A stretch of DNA of 64,000 nt, taken from contig NZ_BQUN01000001.1 in NCBI RefSeq assembly GCF_026008495.1, forward strand, positions 62,001 through 126,000. Reading direction: 5' to 3'. The DNA is from Streptomyces sp. A012304 (GTDB lineage: Bacteria; Actinomycetota; Actinomycetes; Streptomycetales; Streptomycetaceae). How positions within the stretch are numbered: the stretch's first letter is position 1; every line of letters begins with the position of its first letter. Positions 1 through 9,353 of this stretch are shown one piece after another. Both the position numbers and the translations under genes were made by a program. Under the pieces are notes generated by a model that worked only from the letters and a program-made list of their open reading frames with translations, was not told the origin of the DNA and ran no database searches.

Positions 1-4
1 GGAG

Positions 5-22
5 CCACATCTGTTGATGTGG
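5..22. other. Short perfect hairpin at window edge
   Basis: CCACATC and GATGTGG pair around a TGTT loop. No T-run follows on either strand, so this is either the 3' part of a terminator whose context lies outside the window or a chance hairpin. Bases 23-172 hold no gene I can support, only the upstream region of the hydrolase gene. Confidence 0.25.
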
Positions 23-172
23 CGATCACGCAAATTAGGTAGGGCCGCTCCGGCCTGGGGAGATGCCGGCGACAGCGTCTCATCGGCGGATCGGACGCCC
101 GGGAGCCGCCACCCACATTGCGCCCTAATTTCGATTTGCTAGATAATGTGACGATCCGCACATTTGGTCGTA

Positions 173-1117
173 ATGTCCACATCTAGGAAGGCAACCGTGC
201 CCCATTCCACCGCCAGCTCGTCCGCGCCACCGACGCCACGATGGGATCTGCCGCACCACGCAGGCGCGGTTCGTCGTCTACGGCTGGCAGTGGCGCAGAG
301 CAACGTCCCGGAGGACCCAGCCGACCCTGCGCTCCTTCGGGCGAGCGGGGCTCAGATCCGCTCACTGATGCGTGATGCCGCCGTCGCCGGAGTCAGGTTG
401 GTCCAGTTTCCCGAGGGGGCGATCGTCTACCCCGACCCGGATGCCATGCCGACTGGTGACCTTGGGAGGGCGAGCTGGGCGAAGGCAGCCTGGGATGTCA
501 TTGGCGAAGAGGAAGAGTCGATCCGGTTGCTCGCCGGCGAGCTCGGCGTGTGGGTGGCGTTCGGCACCATCCGTCCTCTGCCCACAGCCCCGGCCCCCCG
601 GAACTCCTTGCTGGTCGTGTCCGACCGGGGAGAGATTGTTGCCAGGTACGACAAGCGGATTCTCTCCCACACCGAGGCCACCCGCCTGTACTCCCCCGGC
701 AGTGAGCCGGTGGTATTCGAGGTCGACGGCCTGAGGATTGGCTGCGCGCTGTGTATCGAGGCGAACTTCCCCGAGCTGTTTGACCAGTATGAGGCGCTTG
801 ATGTGGACGCGGTCCTCCTGTCCGTGATGGTGGACGACGCCGCCCGCGCCGTCGTCGCCCAGGCATACGGAACACTCTTCAACTACTGGATCGGCTACTC
901 GGTGCCCGCGCAATTCGGCCGCACAGCCCCCGCTGGGATCATCGGTCCGGGAGGCCGGTGGCTTGCCCGCTGCCCGGCTACGGACCGTCCAGGCCTGGCT
1001 GTCATGGACCTTGACCTGGACGCCTCAGACCATGACATCACTGTCGGCCTGCGGCTGGCCCGGCCTTGGCGGCGGCTAGCACGCGCGCAGAGCCGCGGGG
1101 CCGGGCTGTTCGACTGA
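173..1117 (+). CDS. Nitrilase-superfamily carbon-nitrogen hydrolase
   Basis: This predicted cytosolic amidase or nitrilase-type hydrolase has 314 residues. All three members of the Glu-Lys-Cys catalytic triad are visible: Glu in QFPEGAI (about residue 81), Lys in YDKRIL (about 161) and Cys in CALCIEANFPELF (about 194). The fold is close to the usual 270-310 residues, with a short disordered Ser/Thr/Pro-rich leader of about 30 residues. A TTG three codons upstream (164) is also in frame; I prefer the ATG. The gene faces the end of the NRPS operon, so it may hydrolyse an amide or nitrile in the product or a precursor, or release a thioester-bound chain. That role is inference; the family assignment is firm. 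Confidence 0.85.
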   Translation: MSTSRKATVPHSTASSSAPPTPRWDLPHHAGAVRRLRLAVAQSNVPEDPADPALLRASGAQIRSLMRDAAVAGVRLVQFPEGAIVYPDPDAMPTGDLGRASWAKAAWDVIGEEEESIRLLAGELGVWVAFGTIRPLPTAPAPRNSLLVVSDRGEIVARYDKRILSHTEATRLYSPGSEPVVFEVDGLRIGCALCIEANFPELFDQYEALDVDAVLLSVMVDDAARAVVAQAYGTLFNYWIGYSVPAQFGRTAPAGIIGPGGRWLARCPATDRPGLAVMDLDLDASDHDITVGLRLARPWRRLARAQSRGAGLFD

Positions 1118-1412
1118 GTTCCTGCTTTCGCGCCTTGGAGAGCCGAGAGACACACGCCATGCAGGATGGACCGCACCACAGGTGCTGTAGCGCCGAGGAT
1201 TCCGCTCGCGCCAGCGGATGGTATCGAGACGGCAACTGTGAACAGGCCTGTCGGCAACGCAGATCGCGGTTGCGGCCGCGATGAAGGCAACGGACCGAGG
1301 CTCACTGTCGGATCCGTTCGCCCCGCTGAGCGGAGAGGAAGCCCACCCCTCTGTCTCAACGCTGATCCCCACCGTGACCGCAGGCCAGCCTCGTGCGATG
1401 GATCGCAAGCCG
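1118..1412. other. Convergent intergenic region, no gene seen
   Basis: This gap of about 295 bases lies between the stops of the hydrolase and methyltransferase genes. Open frames exist on both strands, but none has recognisable protein features or a ribosome-binding site. I see no strong stem followed by a T-run. Confidence 0.4.
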
Positions 1413-2243
1413 CTACGTTCGGCATGCCGCGATCATGCACACGGGCATGGGAAGGTACACGTGACCGGCGACGCTGACTGCGCGCACGCTCTCCACCAAT
1501 TTTTCGCGCGCACGCTCCCTGTCCTTTTCTGGAATCCTCTCCATTTGTGTTCTTCTGCCGTGTGACATGCGCCAGTCCCAGAATTTCGAGACCGGCACCG
1601 AGACCGGGAAGAACATATTCACCACTTGTATTTTTGCGTACTCAAGTTGGTACATAGCGGCGACTATGGCCGAGCTGTCGATTCCCGGCATAGGCGCTCG
1701 TTCCTGTGCAGATGCACCCATGAACTCGATGAGGGCCGCGTCTGCGGTGCGGTCGACGATGTCCAGGTCGTCAGGTGCTGCCGCGGGGGTGCAGATGGCG
1801 ATGCGGCCTCCGGGGCGAAGCATGTGGGTGAGCTGCCGGAGGGTGCGTTGTGGCTCTGGAAGGAACTGAAGGACGAGGCCGGCGAGGAGGACGTCGAAGG
1901 TTCCCGTCCTTGCGGGAAGAGAGTCTGCGTCGGCAACTACCGCGAATGCGTGGGTGAGTCCGCGGGCAGCAAGTGCCTGGTTCGCTTGGCTGACCATCTC
2001 TGATGACTTGTCGATTCCGACGGCTCGTCCGCAGGGGGTAACGGCCGCGGCTGCGGGCAGGAGTGAGGCGCCGCGACCGCAGCCAACGTCGAGAAGGTCC
2101 TCGCCCGGCTGTGGCAGGGCCAGCTGCACCAGGGCCTGTCCCGCTTGTTCGAAGAACTGCCCGCCGATGCGCCCATAACTGGCGGCGGCTCGGTCGAAGA
2201 CGGTGCCACGGCCCTGGCCGCTTTGCGGGCCTCGGATGGGCAT
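1413..2243 (-). CDS. Class I SAM-dependent methyltransferase
   Basis: This small-molecule methyltransferase has 276 residues. Motif I is clear (LLDVGCGRGASLL), followed by the acidic GIDKSSEM strand-2 motif, VVADADSLP, and a post-motif region with MLRPGGRIAICTP; overall it is UbiE/Methyltransf_11-like. The frame runs 38 codons further upstream, but the ATG at 2243 has a GGAGG directly before it, while the extension is Arg/Pro-rich, so I use 2243. It is the last gene of the minus-strand biosynthetic run, 141 nt after the megaenzyme, and probably N-, O- or C-methylates the peptide or a building block. The substrate cannot be read from sequence. Confidence 0.85.
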   Translation of the reverse strand: MPIRGPQSGQGRGTVFDRAAASYGRIGGQFFEQAGQALVQLALPQPGEDLLDVGCGRGASLLPAAAAVTPCGRAVGIDKSSEMVSQANQALAARGLTHAFAVVADADSLPARTGTFDVLLAGLVLQFLPEPQRTLRQLTHMLRPGGRIAICTPAAAPDDLDIVDRTADAALIEFMGASAQERAPMPGIDSSAIVAAMYQLEYAKIQVVNMFFPVSVPVSKFWDWRMSHGRRTQMERIPEKDRERAREKLVESVRAVSVAGHVYLPMPVCMIAACRT

Positions 2244-2384
2244 GAATCCTCCAGATGGGGTCAGAGGGCTCAAGAGCGTGACCCTCCCTCTACTGAACGG
2301 CTCGGGGCGCAAGCCGTGCTGATCGACTGAGCGGTCACTACGCTGTTCGCCCCGCACAGATCAGGGCTGGAGCCCGCGCCAACA

Positions 2385-5300
2385 TCAGCTGGGGCTACGC
2401 GACCAGGTACGGGTCTGGCCCGGGGCGCTCGGGTGTCCGGCCGCGTACTGCCGCAGGCTCTCCCCGGCGCGCTCGAGCAGGGGGGCGGCGGATGAGCCGT
2501 CGAGGGTGCACAGCATGAGATCAACCTGGTCGTCATCGCGGAGGACTGCGGTGATTTGCCGGGGCCAGTGGAAGCGGTCTCTGGACTGCAGGACCGTCAC
2601 CTGGCTCGCACCGTCTGCGGTGCGCGGCGCGCTGACGTAGTTGAAGGAGACCGCCGCATCGGGGTTCCACTGCCGCCAGGACAATGCGGCTGCCCGGATC
2701 TTGGGGAACGGCGCCGCCTCGCCGGCGTACACCCGCTGTTGGAGTCGGGCGGGCTGTTCGCCGGGGTGCAGCGGCACTGGGGTGAAGTACCAGAACATGC
2801 CCCAGGCGTCGTTGGCGTGCGCGATCGCGTTGTCTCGCCCGTTGGCAACGAGGTAGAGCGTCACGTTCTCGCCTGCCGTGACAGCTTGCCCGGTCAGCGC
2901 GGCCAGGCAGGCCCGGAGGTTGGTGCCCTGCGCCGCAGCACGGGCGCGGCACGCGCGTACGGCTTGCGCGGGGATCGTGATGTGGTGCTCATCGGGCTGC
3001 TTCGGAGCCCAGGTGAGCGGCGGCAATGGGTCTGCTGAGGCACCAGTGGCTGCTTCGCACCCCAGATGCCGTAGGACCGGGGCGGCAGGCGAGCCGGGTG
3101 GGAGAGAGCCGCCTGCCGCCAGTAGCGTGAGCTGGTGGAGGAAGTGCCGATTGCTGTGGCCGTCCACCAGTGCGTGATGGGTCTCCATGCCCAGGAACAG
3201 GCCGTGGCTGCCGGTGAAGGCCATCATGGTGGCGAGTGGGGCTCCATAGCGGGCTTGTCGAACATCCAGGTGGTCGGCCCCCGCCATCCAAGCGCAGGCC
3301 GCGTCCCCGTCGCCGGGTTCGACCTGCAGGTGTGGCCCGGCACTCGGTGTCCATCGCTGGGTGAGAGCGCCAGTGCTGGAATCGGTGTGGAACCGGCGGT
3401 GGAGGATGTCCAGCCCTCCCAGCCACTGTTCGAGCCGCTGGAGGAACCTGGCCTGCTCACCTGCGGGCATGTCGAGGTGGAGGAGCTGACGTGGCAGGTA
3501 GACCCCTGTCTGCGGGCCGAGGGCGGCGAACTGGAGCATCATCTGCTGCATGGCGCCGGCCGGGGCCTGCAACGCGCGACGAGGTCGCCCGGTCAAGCGT
3601 GTGTGCTTCGGGCCGGTGGCCTGGGCGCCCCGCTCCTGTGTCGGTTGGAACGCCGCGTTGATGGATTCAAGGATGCTCGCGGCTTCCTTGGGGGAGGTGG
3701 TTCCGCCGTGCCTCAGAGTTGCGGTCGTGGCCTCCGCACCAGCACGGAAGGTCAGCGCGAGGGGGTACGGGGTGAGCAGCGCCGGGTTGGCGGGGGCAAG
3801 CGCCTGGATTCGGCGATCCAGTGCGTCCGGCGCTGCGTCGGCGTCCTGGATGTCGACGGCGATGTGACCGACCGCTGATCCGAAGTCGGCCCGGCCGCTC
3901 CAGCGCAGGGCACCGTAGCCGGCGCCCTGATCCGGGACGTCTGCAAGCTCCAGCGCCAGGTGCTCAATCGCCTCGGCTGTGGGCAGGTAGGGCGCGAGGA
4001 CGGGATGATGGAGCCCGAACCAGCCGACCGCGTCGCTCAGATCCAGCTCTGGATGGTTGCGCCCGTTGCGTTCCAGGTCGATGACGGTGGGCTGTCCACC
4101 GTTGTGGTGCCCCAGCGCCTGCCCGGTCGCGGCGAGGAGGTACGCGGCCGGGCTGTGTTGCCAGCGCCGGGTGAGCTCGCTCAGGGGCGGCAACGTGATG
4201 CTGGTCTGCCCCAGCCGGGAGACGAGCGGGGTCTGGGGCGCGGTGAGCCCCCCGGCCAACACCGCGCGCCATAGCCCGGTCTCCGCGTCGAAGTGACCGG
4301 CCGCAGTCTGCTGCTCGGTCAGCTCGGCGAATTGCTGATATGCGTGGTCCTCGGAAAGGCTGACACCGTCCAGGGTGAGGGCCAGCCGTCGGCCGATCAC
4401 GGCCCAGGACCAGGGGTCGACGGCAAGGTGGTGCCCGAAGAGGACGAGGCGTCCCGATCCATCGTCCCGCTGGACTGCGACCGCGGCGAGCATGCGTCCG
4501 GGGACCGGGTCCACAGCGCGCTGAGCCCTGGCCAGCGTCTGTCGCAGGTCCCGATCGGGGGCGATCTCGGCCACGGCGGCGACGAGCGGCTGGTACGGGG
4601 ACGCCACGGTGAGGGACTGCTCGCACCGGTCGGTGCGGCAGCGCAGTGCCGGAGTGCTCTCGACGAGGTGTTCCAGCGCGGAGGCGAGCTGCGCCGCCGG
4701 GGGCGTGCGGGCGAAGGCGATGCTGTGGCGCAGGGTCCACCGCCTCCAGGTGGGGATCTTCAGCTGGTGCATCCACCGGCCGGTAGGGGTGAGCGGAAAC
4801 CGCGTGCTCGTGTGCCTGGCGGTGCTCTGGGCGCGGGCGCGTGCCAGGCGGTGCTCGAGGTCGCGGTAGTAGGGGGCCTCGTACACGTCGGCGGGGATGA
4901 GCTGGAGTCCGGCCTGGCGCAGTCGGGTCACCAGGTGCAGGACGGTGAGGGAATCTCCCCCGTCGTGGAAGAAGTGGTTGTCGGGTGTGGGCGTGGTGCC
5001 CAGCAGTTCACGCCAGAGTTGGCCGAGCGCCGTGTCGTTGGCACCGAGCCGGGCGGAAGTGGGTGTCGGTGGGGTGGCGAGGCTGGCGAGCGCGTCGTCG
5101 TCGGGTTTTCCGGTGGGGCGGGTGGGGATCTGGCCGACCTGGTGGACCTGGTGGGGCCAGTGGGTCGGCGGCAGCATCTGCCGCAGCTGGGCCGTCAGTT
5201 GCTGGACATCGGGGCAGCTCTCCACGAAGAGCAGCAGCCGTACGTCGTCGTCGGGGCGGTGTGTCAGGGCACGTGCGGCTGTGCATAGACCGGTGCGGAT

Positions 5301-7742
5301 GGCCTGGTTCTCAAGGGCGTCCAGCTCCACTCTGTAGCCGCGGATCTTGATCTGACGGTCGATGCGGCCGAGATGGACCAGTCCTGCGGGGGTGTGCATG
5401 GCGCGGTCGCCGGTGAAGTACCAGTGCCCAGCGGTCTCCGGCAGTGGGTGAAAGGACTCGGCGGTCAGGTCGGGCCGGTCCAGGTAGCCCGCCGCGAGGC
5501 CGGCGCCGGTCAGTGCCAGTTCGCCGGGGGTTCCGGGAGGGGCGGTGGCTGCCCGGTCGATGACGACTCGGGCGGCCAGACCGTGGATGGGCCGGCCGAT
5601 GGGCACGGGGTCGCCGGCTCCGGGGGTGGACTCATGGACGGTCGCGGTGACGGTCGCTTCGGTGGGCCCGTAGATGTTGAACGTGCGGGCCGGGGCGAAT
5701 CGGTCGAGGTCGGTGCTGCGGCAGCCGTCCCCGGCAGAGGCGATCATCCTCAGGTCGGGCAGGTGCGCGTCGGCGTCGAGGGTTCGGAGTAGGCCGGCCG
5801 GGAGGAAGACGTGGGTGATGCGGTGGTGCCGCAACTGTTCGGTCAGCGTCGTAGTCCCGGTGGGGTTGCCCTGGATGAGGGTCCCTCCGAGAACCAGCGC
5901 CGTGGTCACGTGGCAGATCCAGGGGTCGACGGTCGGCGGGGCGACCAGCAGCACGCGGCTGGTGGCGTCGAGGCCGAACCGGTCCTGTTCTCCGTGGATG
6001 AGGTTGGTGAGCGCGGCCAGCCCGACCGCGACGCCCTTCGGGCGTCCGGTGGACCCGGAGGTGTGGATCACGTAGGCGGGTGGGTCCGGCAGGTCGTCCT
6101 GGGCCGCGGTAGAAGGAAGGCGTGCGGGGCTGACGCCGTCGGGGTTCAGACGCAGCGCGGCGGGCCGGTCGGGTGGCGTGTCGCCGTCGTAGGGGATGTA
6201 GGTGCAGCCCAGTTGCAAACAGGCGAGCCAGGCCGCGGCTCGGTCGGTGAGGCGGAGTCCGCCGACGAGGACCTCGCTTCCCTTGCGCGCGCCGGCGTGC
6301 AGCAGCGCCTCGGCGGTGGCGGTGGCCAGACCGAGCAGTTGCGGGCCGGTGCAGGCGGCATCCGTGTCCAGGATGACGATCCGGTCGGTGCGGCTCAGTT
6401 GCCGGACCGCGGCTTCGTGCAGCGGCGGACCGGTGTAGCCGGGTGCCGGGGTGGCCAGGGCCTGGACACTGGTGCGGTCCGTCGGGCTGAGTAGGAGGTC
6501 GGAGCAGAGCGGGGTGTCCGGCTCTTCGGCGAGTGCATGGAGGAACTGGCGGAAGGTGCTGGCCCACCGGTCGAGGTCGGCGGCGAGCGGGTCGGTGGCG
6601 CGGCCGGTCAGCTCGACAGTTGTGGAGCCGTCGTCCAGAGTGCGCACGACGGTGCTGAGCGCCGCGCCTTGGGGCGTGCTGTCGGCCGTGACCGGGGAGA
6701 GGGTGATGCCGGGCAGGGACGGGTCACCGGGCGGGGCGACGGCCTGCATCACGAACGCGGTGGCTCCGGGTGCGGCCAGAGTGGGGGCTCCGGCATCGTG
6801 CAACTGGTCGGGAGTCACCATGACGTGGTCGTGTGCCTCCAGGATGGCGCGGTGCGTCATCCTGATGTATTCCGGGAGCCGAGAGTTCCAGGGCATGCTC
6901 AACCGGAGCGGGAGCATGTGAGCGAACTGGCCGACGGTGTCGAGGTGCTCGTCGGTGCGGGTGTCGACGGCCACGTGAATGCTCAGGTCGCCGGTTCCTT
7001 GGAGGCGAGCCGTGGTGTGGGCGTGGGCCGCCAGCAGGGCAGCGGGCACGGTGGCGCGCGATGCTCGGGCGGCGTGGGCGAGGGCGGCTGTCTGAGCGGG
7101 TGCCAGGTGCAGACGGAGCCGGGGCACGGTCTGTGCCGGCTCCGGATCGGGCAAGAGCCGGGCGTGCGGAGCAGCGGTGAAGCCTGTGTACCGGCGGCGC
7201 CAGTAGAGGTCGGCCGCTTCGTTGGGAGCCTGGTCGGCGAGGGCCTGGGCGAAGGAACCGGGGCGGTCGTACCGGTCGCCCCGGTAGATCGCGGCCACGG
7301 TGTTGAACAGCAGCTTCATGGAGCGGCCGTCCGCGAAGGCGTGGTCGATGATCTCGGTGACCACCCAGGTGCGTTCGGCGACGCGGTGCACGGCGATGTG
7401 GCCGATCGGGCCGTGAGCGAGGTCGTAGCGGCGGCCGAGTTCTTGGTGGAAGTCGTAGAGGATGGCCTTCATCGTCGGCTCGATGGGCTGTCCGCTCCGC
7501 CGCTGGTCGAGGAGCCGTACGTCGATGCGTGCCTGGGCGCAGGTCTGCCAGGTGTCTCGGCCGGACAGGTGCAGTCGCAACGCGTCGTGCTCTTGGGCGG
7601 CAGCGCGGTATGCCTTGGCGAGCCGGTCTTGGTCGAGGGGCCCGTCCAGGCGGAAGATCCGACCCGAGTTCGCCGTCGGGTTGCCGAGCCGCCGGGCCGC
7701 GAGCAGAGACATCTGCGCCGGGTGTGCCGCGAGTTCAGACAC
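2385..7742 (-). CDS. NRPS, C-A-T-E-C with terminal condensation domain
   Basis: This 1785-residue peptide synthetase has five domains. C1 (about 1-430) has HAFADG with the catalytic His. A (about 435-890) has TSGSTGRPKG, IYGPTEATV, YFTGD, GRIDRQIKIRGYRVE and a PTGKPD lysine. T (about 900-970) has GGDSL with the phosphopantetheine Ser near 932. An epimerization-like domain (about 980-1385) is supported by HHLAVDPWSW, ERNGRNH, AVGWF and GYGALRW. A last C domain (about 1395-1760) has HHALVDGHS. By eye alignment to PheA gives a specificity code near D-P-C-F-A-A-I-V-T-K, which I cannot assign. There is no thioesterase or reductase domain. The GTG start overlaps the upstream carrier gene by 8 nt. 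A D residue is expected; the terminal C may release the chain or condense it with another carrier or amine. Confidence 0.9.
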   Translation of the reverse strand: MSELAAHPAQMSLLAARRLGNPTANSGRIFRLDGPLDQDRLAKAYRAAAQEHDALRLHLSGRDTWQTCAQARIDVRLLDQRRSGQPIEPTMKAILYDFHQELGRRYDLAHGPIGHIAVHRVAERTWVVTEIIDHAFADGRSMKLLFNTVAAIYRGDRYDRPGSFAQALADQAPNEAADLYWRRRYTGFTAAPHARLLPDPEPAQTVPRLRLHLAPAQTAALAHAARASRATVPAALLAAHAHTTARLQGTGDLSIHVAVDTRTDEHLDTVGQFAHMLPLRLSMPWNSRLPEYIRMTHRAILEAHDHVMVTPDQLHDAGAPTLAAPGATAFVMQAVAPPGDPSLPGITLSPVTADSTPQGAALSTVVRTLDDGSTTVELTGRATDPLAADLDRWASTFRQFLHALAEEPDTPLCSDLLLSPTDRTSVQALATPAPGYTGPPLHEAAVRQLSRTDRIVILDTDAACTGPQLLGLATATAEALLHAGARKGSEVLVGGLRLTDRAAAWLACLQLGCTYIPYDGDTPPDRPAALRLNPDGVSPARLPSTAAQDDLPDPPAYVIHTSGSTGRPKGVAVGLAALTNLIHGEQDRFGLDATSRVLLVAPPTVDPWICHVTTALVLGGTLIQGNPTGTTTLTEQLRHHRITHVFLPAGLLRTLDADAHLPDLRMIASAGDGCRSTDLDRFAPARTFNIYGPTEATVTATVHESTPGAGDPVPIGRPIHGLAARVVIDRAATAPPGTPGELALTGAGLAAGYLDRPDLTAESFHPLPETAGHWYFTGDRAMHTPAGLVHLGRIDRQIKIRGYRVELDALENQAIRTGLCTAARALTHRPDDDVRLLLFVESCPDVQQLTAQLRQMLPPTHWPHQVHQVGQIPTRPTGKPDDDALASLATPPTPTSARLGANDTALGQLWRELLGTTPTPDNHFFHDGGDSLTVLHLVTRLRQAGLQLIPADVYEAPYYRDLEHRLARARAQSTARHTSTRFPLTPTGRWMHQLKIPTWRRWTLRHSIAFARTPPAAQLASALEHLVESTPALRCRTDRCEQSLTVASPYQPLVAAVAEIAPDRDLRQTLARAQRAVDPVPGRMLAAVAVQRDDGSGRLVLFGHHLAVDPWSWAVIGRRLALTLDGVSLSEDHAYQQFAELTEQQTAAGHFDAETGLWRAVLAGGLTAPQTPLVSRLGQTSITLPPLSELTRRWQHSPAAYLLAATGQALGHHNGGQPTVIDLERNGRNHPELDLSDAVGWFGLHHPVLAPYLPTAEAIEHLALELADVPDQGAGYGALRWSGRADFGSAVGHIAVDIQDADAAPDALDRRIQALAPANPALLTPYPLALTFRAGAEATTATLRHGGTTSPKEAASILESINAAFQPTQERGAQATGPKHTRLTGRPRRALQAPAGAMQQMMLQFAALGPQTGVYLPRQLLHLDMPAGEQARFLQRLEQWLGGLDILHRRFHTDSSTGALTQRWTPSAGPHLQVEPGDGDAACAWMAGADHLDVRQARYGAPLATMMAFTGSHGLFLGMETHHALVDGHSNRHFLHQLTLLAAGGSLPPGSPAAPVLRHLGCEAATGASADPLPPLTWAPKQPDEHHITIPAQAVRACRARAAAQGTNLRACLAALTGQAVTAGENVTLYLVANGRDNAIAHANDAWGMFWYFTPVPLHPGEQPARLQQRVYAGEAAPFPKIRAAALSWRQWNPDAAVSFNYVSAPRTADGASQVTVLQSRDRFHWPRQITAVLRDDDQVDLMLCTLDGSSAAPLLERAGESLRQYAAGHPSAPGQTRTWSRSPS

Positions 7743-7998
7743 CGGATTCCTTCCGTTCCTCGATCAGCGCGGACAGTTGCGTGACGGTGGGGTGGTCGTG
7801 GAGGTCGACGGCGCCCAGGCGCAAGCCGTGACGGCGCTGGATCGCGCCGGAGAGCCTGACCACGCCGAGGCTGGTCAGGCCCTGTTCGAACAGGTTGGCG
7901 TCTGCGTCGACGGGCTGGTCGGTGATGGCCGCGCAGGTGTCCAGCAGCCACGCGCGGTCGTCTGTGGGCAGGCCCTGACGCGGGTCGGTCCGATCCAT
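7735..7998 (-). CDS. Free-standing peptidyl/acyl carrier protein
   Basis: This 87-residue stand-alone carrier protein carries the substrate as a phosphopantetheine thioester. The four-helix carrier pattern is seen, with LFEQGLTSLGVVRL around the modified Ser (about residue 43); LTSL replaces the usual GGDSL, as often in discrete carriers. The ATG at 7998 lies 10 nt after the stop of the condensation gene, and its own stop overlaps the GTG of the megaenzyme by 8 nt, so it is co-translated with both. It may accept an aminoacyl group from an adenylation domain whose own carrier is inactive (16598-19693); that is inference. Confidence 0.85.
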   Translation of the reverse strand: MDRTDPRQGLPTDDRAWLLDTCAAITDQPVDADANLFEQGLTSLGVVRLSGAIQRRHGLRLGAVDLHDHPTVTQLSALIEERKESGV

Positions 7999-8008
7999 GG
8001 GCGTGCTC

Positions 8009-9262
8009 TCATCCCTTCGCGGTCAGGCGTTTCAGGTGGTCGGTGGTGCGCTCCTGCAGGTCAATGGCCTGCTCTTGGGTGAGGGTGGCGGATGTCCAGG
8101 ACGCACGAAGGCGTCCTGGGCCGGTGGCCGAGGCGGACAGTTGCAGGCTCAGCGGGTGTTTCGGCCCGGCGTTCGGTGCGGCGAAGCTGCTCCAGGTGAC
8201 CGGGCCCAGCCGGCGGGTGGTGGCTGGCTGCTCGATGGCCAGGGAGATCTGTGGCCGTCCGACGGAGCGGCTGAGCAGTCCCGGTCGGGCGTGGGCATGT
8301 CGGGAGGCGAAGTCGAGGGCCTGTTGACAGTGCTGAACGAGGCGGTCGCCGGTGGGTTCGACACGAATGGGCAGGGGGGCGGAGGCGACGAAGCAGCCGA
8401 CGATGCCGGCCTCTGCGGCTGTCCGTCGCAGACTCATCGGCATGTGCAGCACGATGCGTCCGTGCCCGGTTTGCTCGGCCACGGCCTGGGCGACGGCTGC
8501 GACGTAGACCGCGGCCGGGCCGACGCTCAGACGCGCGGACACATCGGCGGTGTCTATGGGGCCGAGGACGCGAGCTTGTTGGCCATATCCGTTTGGGGTC
8601 GGTGGCCGTTCGAGGTACTCGGTGTAGGGGCGGGTTTCGTGCGCTTGGCAGCGCTGCGCGACAGTTTCGGCAGCCGTGCGCGCGCTGGTAGCCGCCGCGG
8701 GACTGGTGCTGGCCTCGGCCCACCTGCTGTAGCGCAGGTCGGGGCTGGGGGGCGTCGAGCTTGGCGGGTTACCGGCGCGGCGCACGATCTCGGTCCACAG
8801 CAGTTGGAGTGCATGCTCGTCGGTGTACAGGTGGTGCGTCGTCAGTGCGCAGACGGTGCTGGGGCCGGCTGGGGTCTCAGGGAGGTGGAAGAGCGCGAAG
8901 CGGATGCGGGGGCCTCTGCCCCAGAGGTCGTAGGCTGCGGCCCGCTGGGTGGCCATCCAGGCTTCGACCGTCGCGATGGCGTCAGCAGGATCGAGAGAGC
9001 GCAGGTCGGTCTCTTCGACGGGTACCAGGGCCGGGCCCAGCCCGGCGCTGGCGCTGATGTGGTAGCGGTCGTCGAGGTTGAGGATCCAGTGCAGGGCGTC
9101 GTGCCGGGCGGCGGTGTCAGTCGCGGCTTGCCGCAGCGCCTTCGCCGGGACACCGTCGACGATGATCGCGTTGACCATGGTGTAGGCGGCGGGGTCCGCA
9201 TTGCTGATGTCGGCTTCGAGGATGGCCTCCTGCGGAGCTGACAGTGTGCGTGGCTGTGTCAC
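8009..9262 (-). CDS. Free-standing NRPS condensation domain protein
   Basis: This 417-residue protein has the length of one condensation domain and nothing else. The active-site motif is THHLYTDE, so the second His and the Asp are kept while the usual Gly is Glu. The later motif region LHMPMSLRR and the C-terminal bridge are recognisable. Start is GTG at 9262, preceded by a weak GGATCC purine stretch. It lies between a 2OG oxygenase gene and the free carrier gene, so it probably forms the amide bond between a donor and the discrete carrier. Free-standing C domains can also make esters; sequence alone does not decide. Confidence 0.85.
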   Translation of the reverse strand: MTQPRTLSAPQEAILEADISNADPAAYTMVNAIIVDGVPAKALRQAATDTAARHDALHWILNLDDRYHISASAGLGPALVPVEETDLRSLDPADAIATVEAWMATQRAAAYDLWGRGPRIRFALFHLPETPAGPSTVCALTTHHLYTDEHALQLLWTEIVRRAGNPPSSTPPSPDLRYSRWAEASTSPAAATSARTAAETVAQRCQAHETRPYTEYLERPPTPNGYGQQARVLGPIDTADVSARLSVGPAAVYVAAVAQAVAEQTGHGRIVLHMPMSLRRTAAEAGIVGCFVASAPLPIRVEPTGDRLVQHCQQALDFASRHAHARPGLLSRSVGRPQISLAIEQPATTRRLGPVTWSSFAAPNAGPKHPLSLQLSASATGPGRLRASWTSATLTQEQAIDLQERTTDHLKRLTAKG

Positions 9263-9353
9263 CTGGATCCTCGATCCCGCGCTGGTAGGCCGGTGGATGG
9301 CGCCGGCAGATGCCGGGGGCCGCGAGCAGCACTCCCAAGGGCCGCCGACGGGA

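Noticed and set aside
2556..7784. Long plus-strand open frames across the megaenzyme
   Set aside because: They mirror the NRPS coding strand, consist of Gly/Val/Arg/Ala shadow sequence and have no domain.
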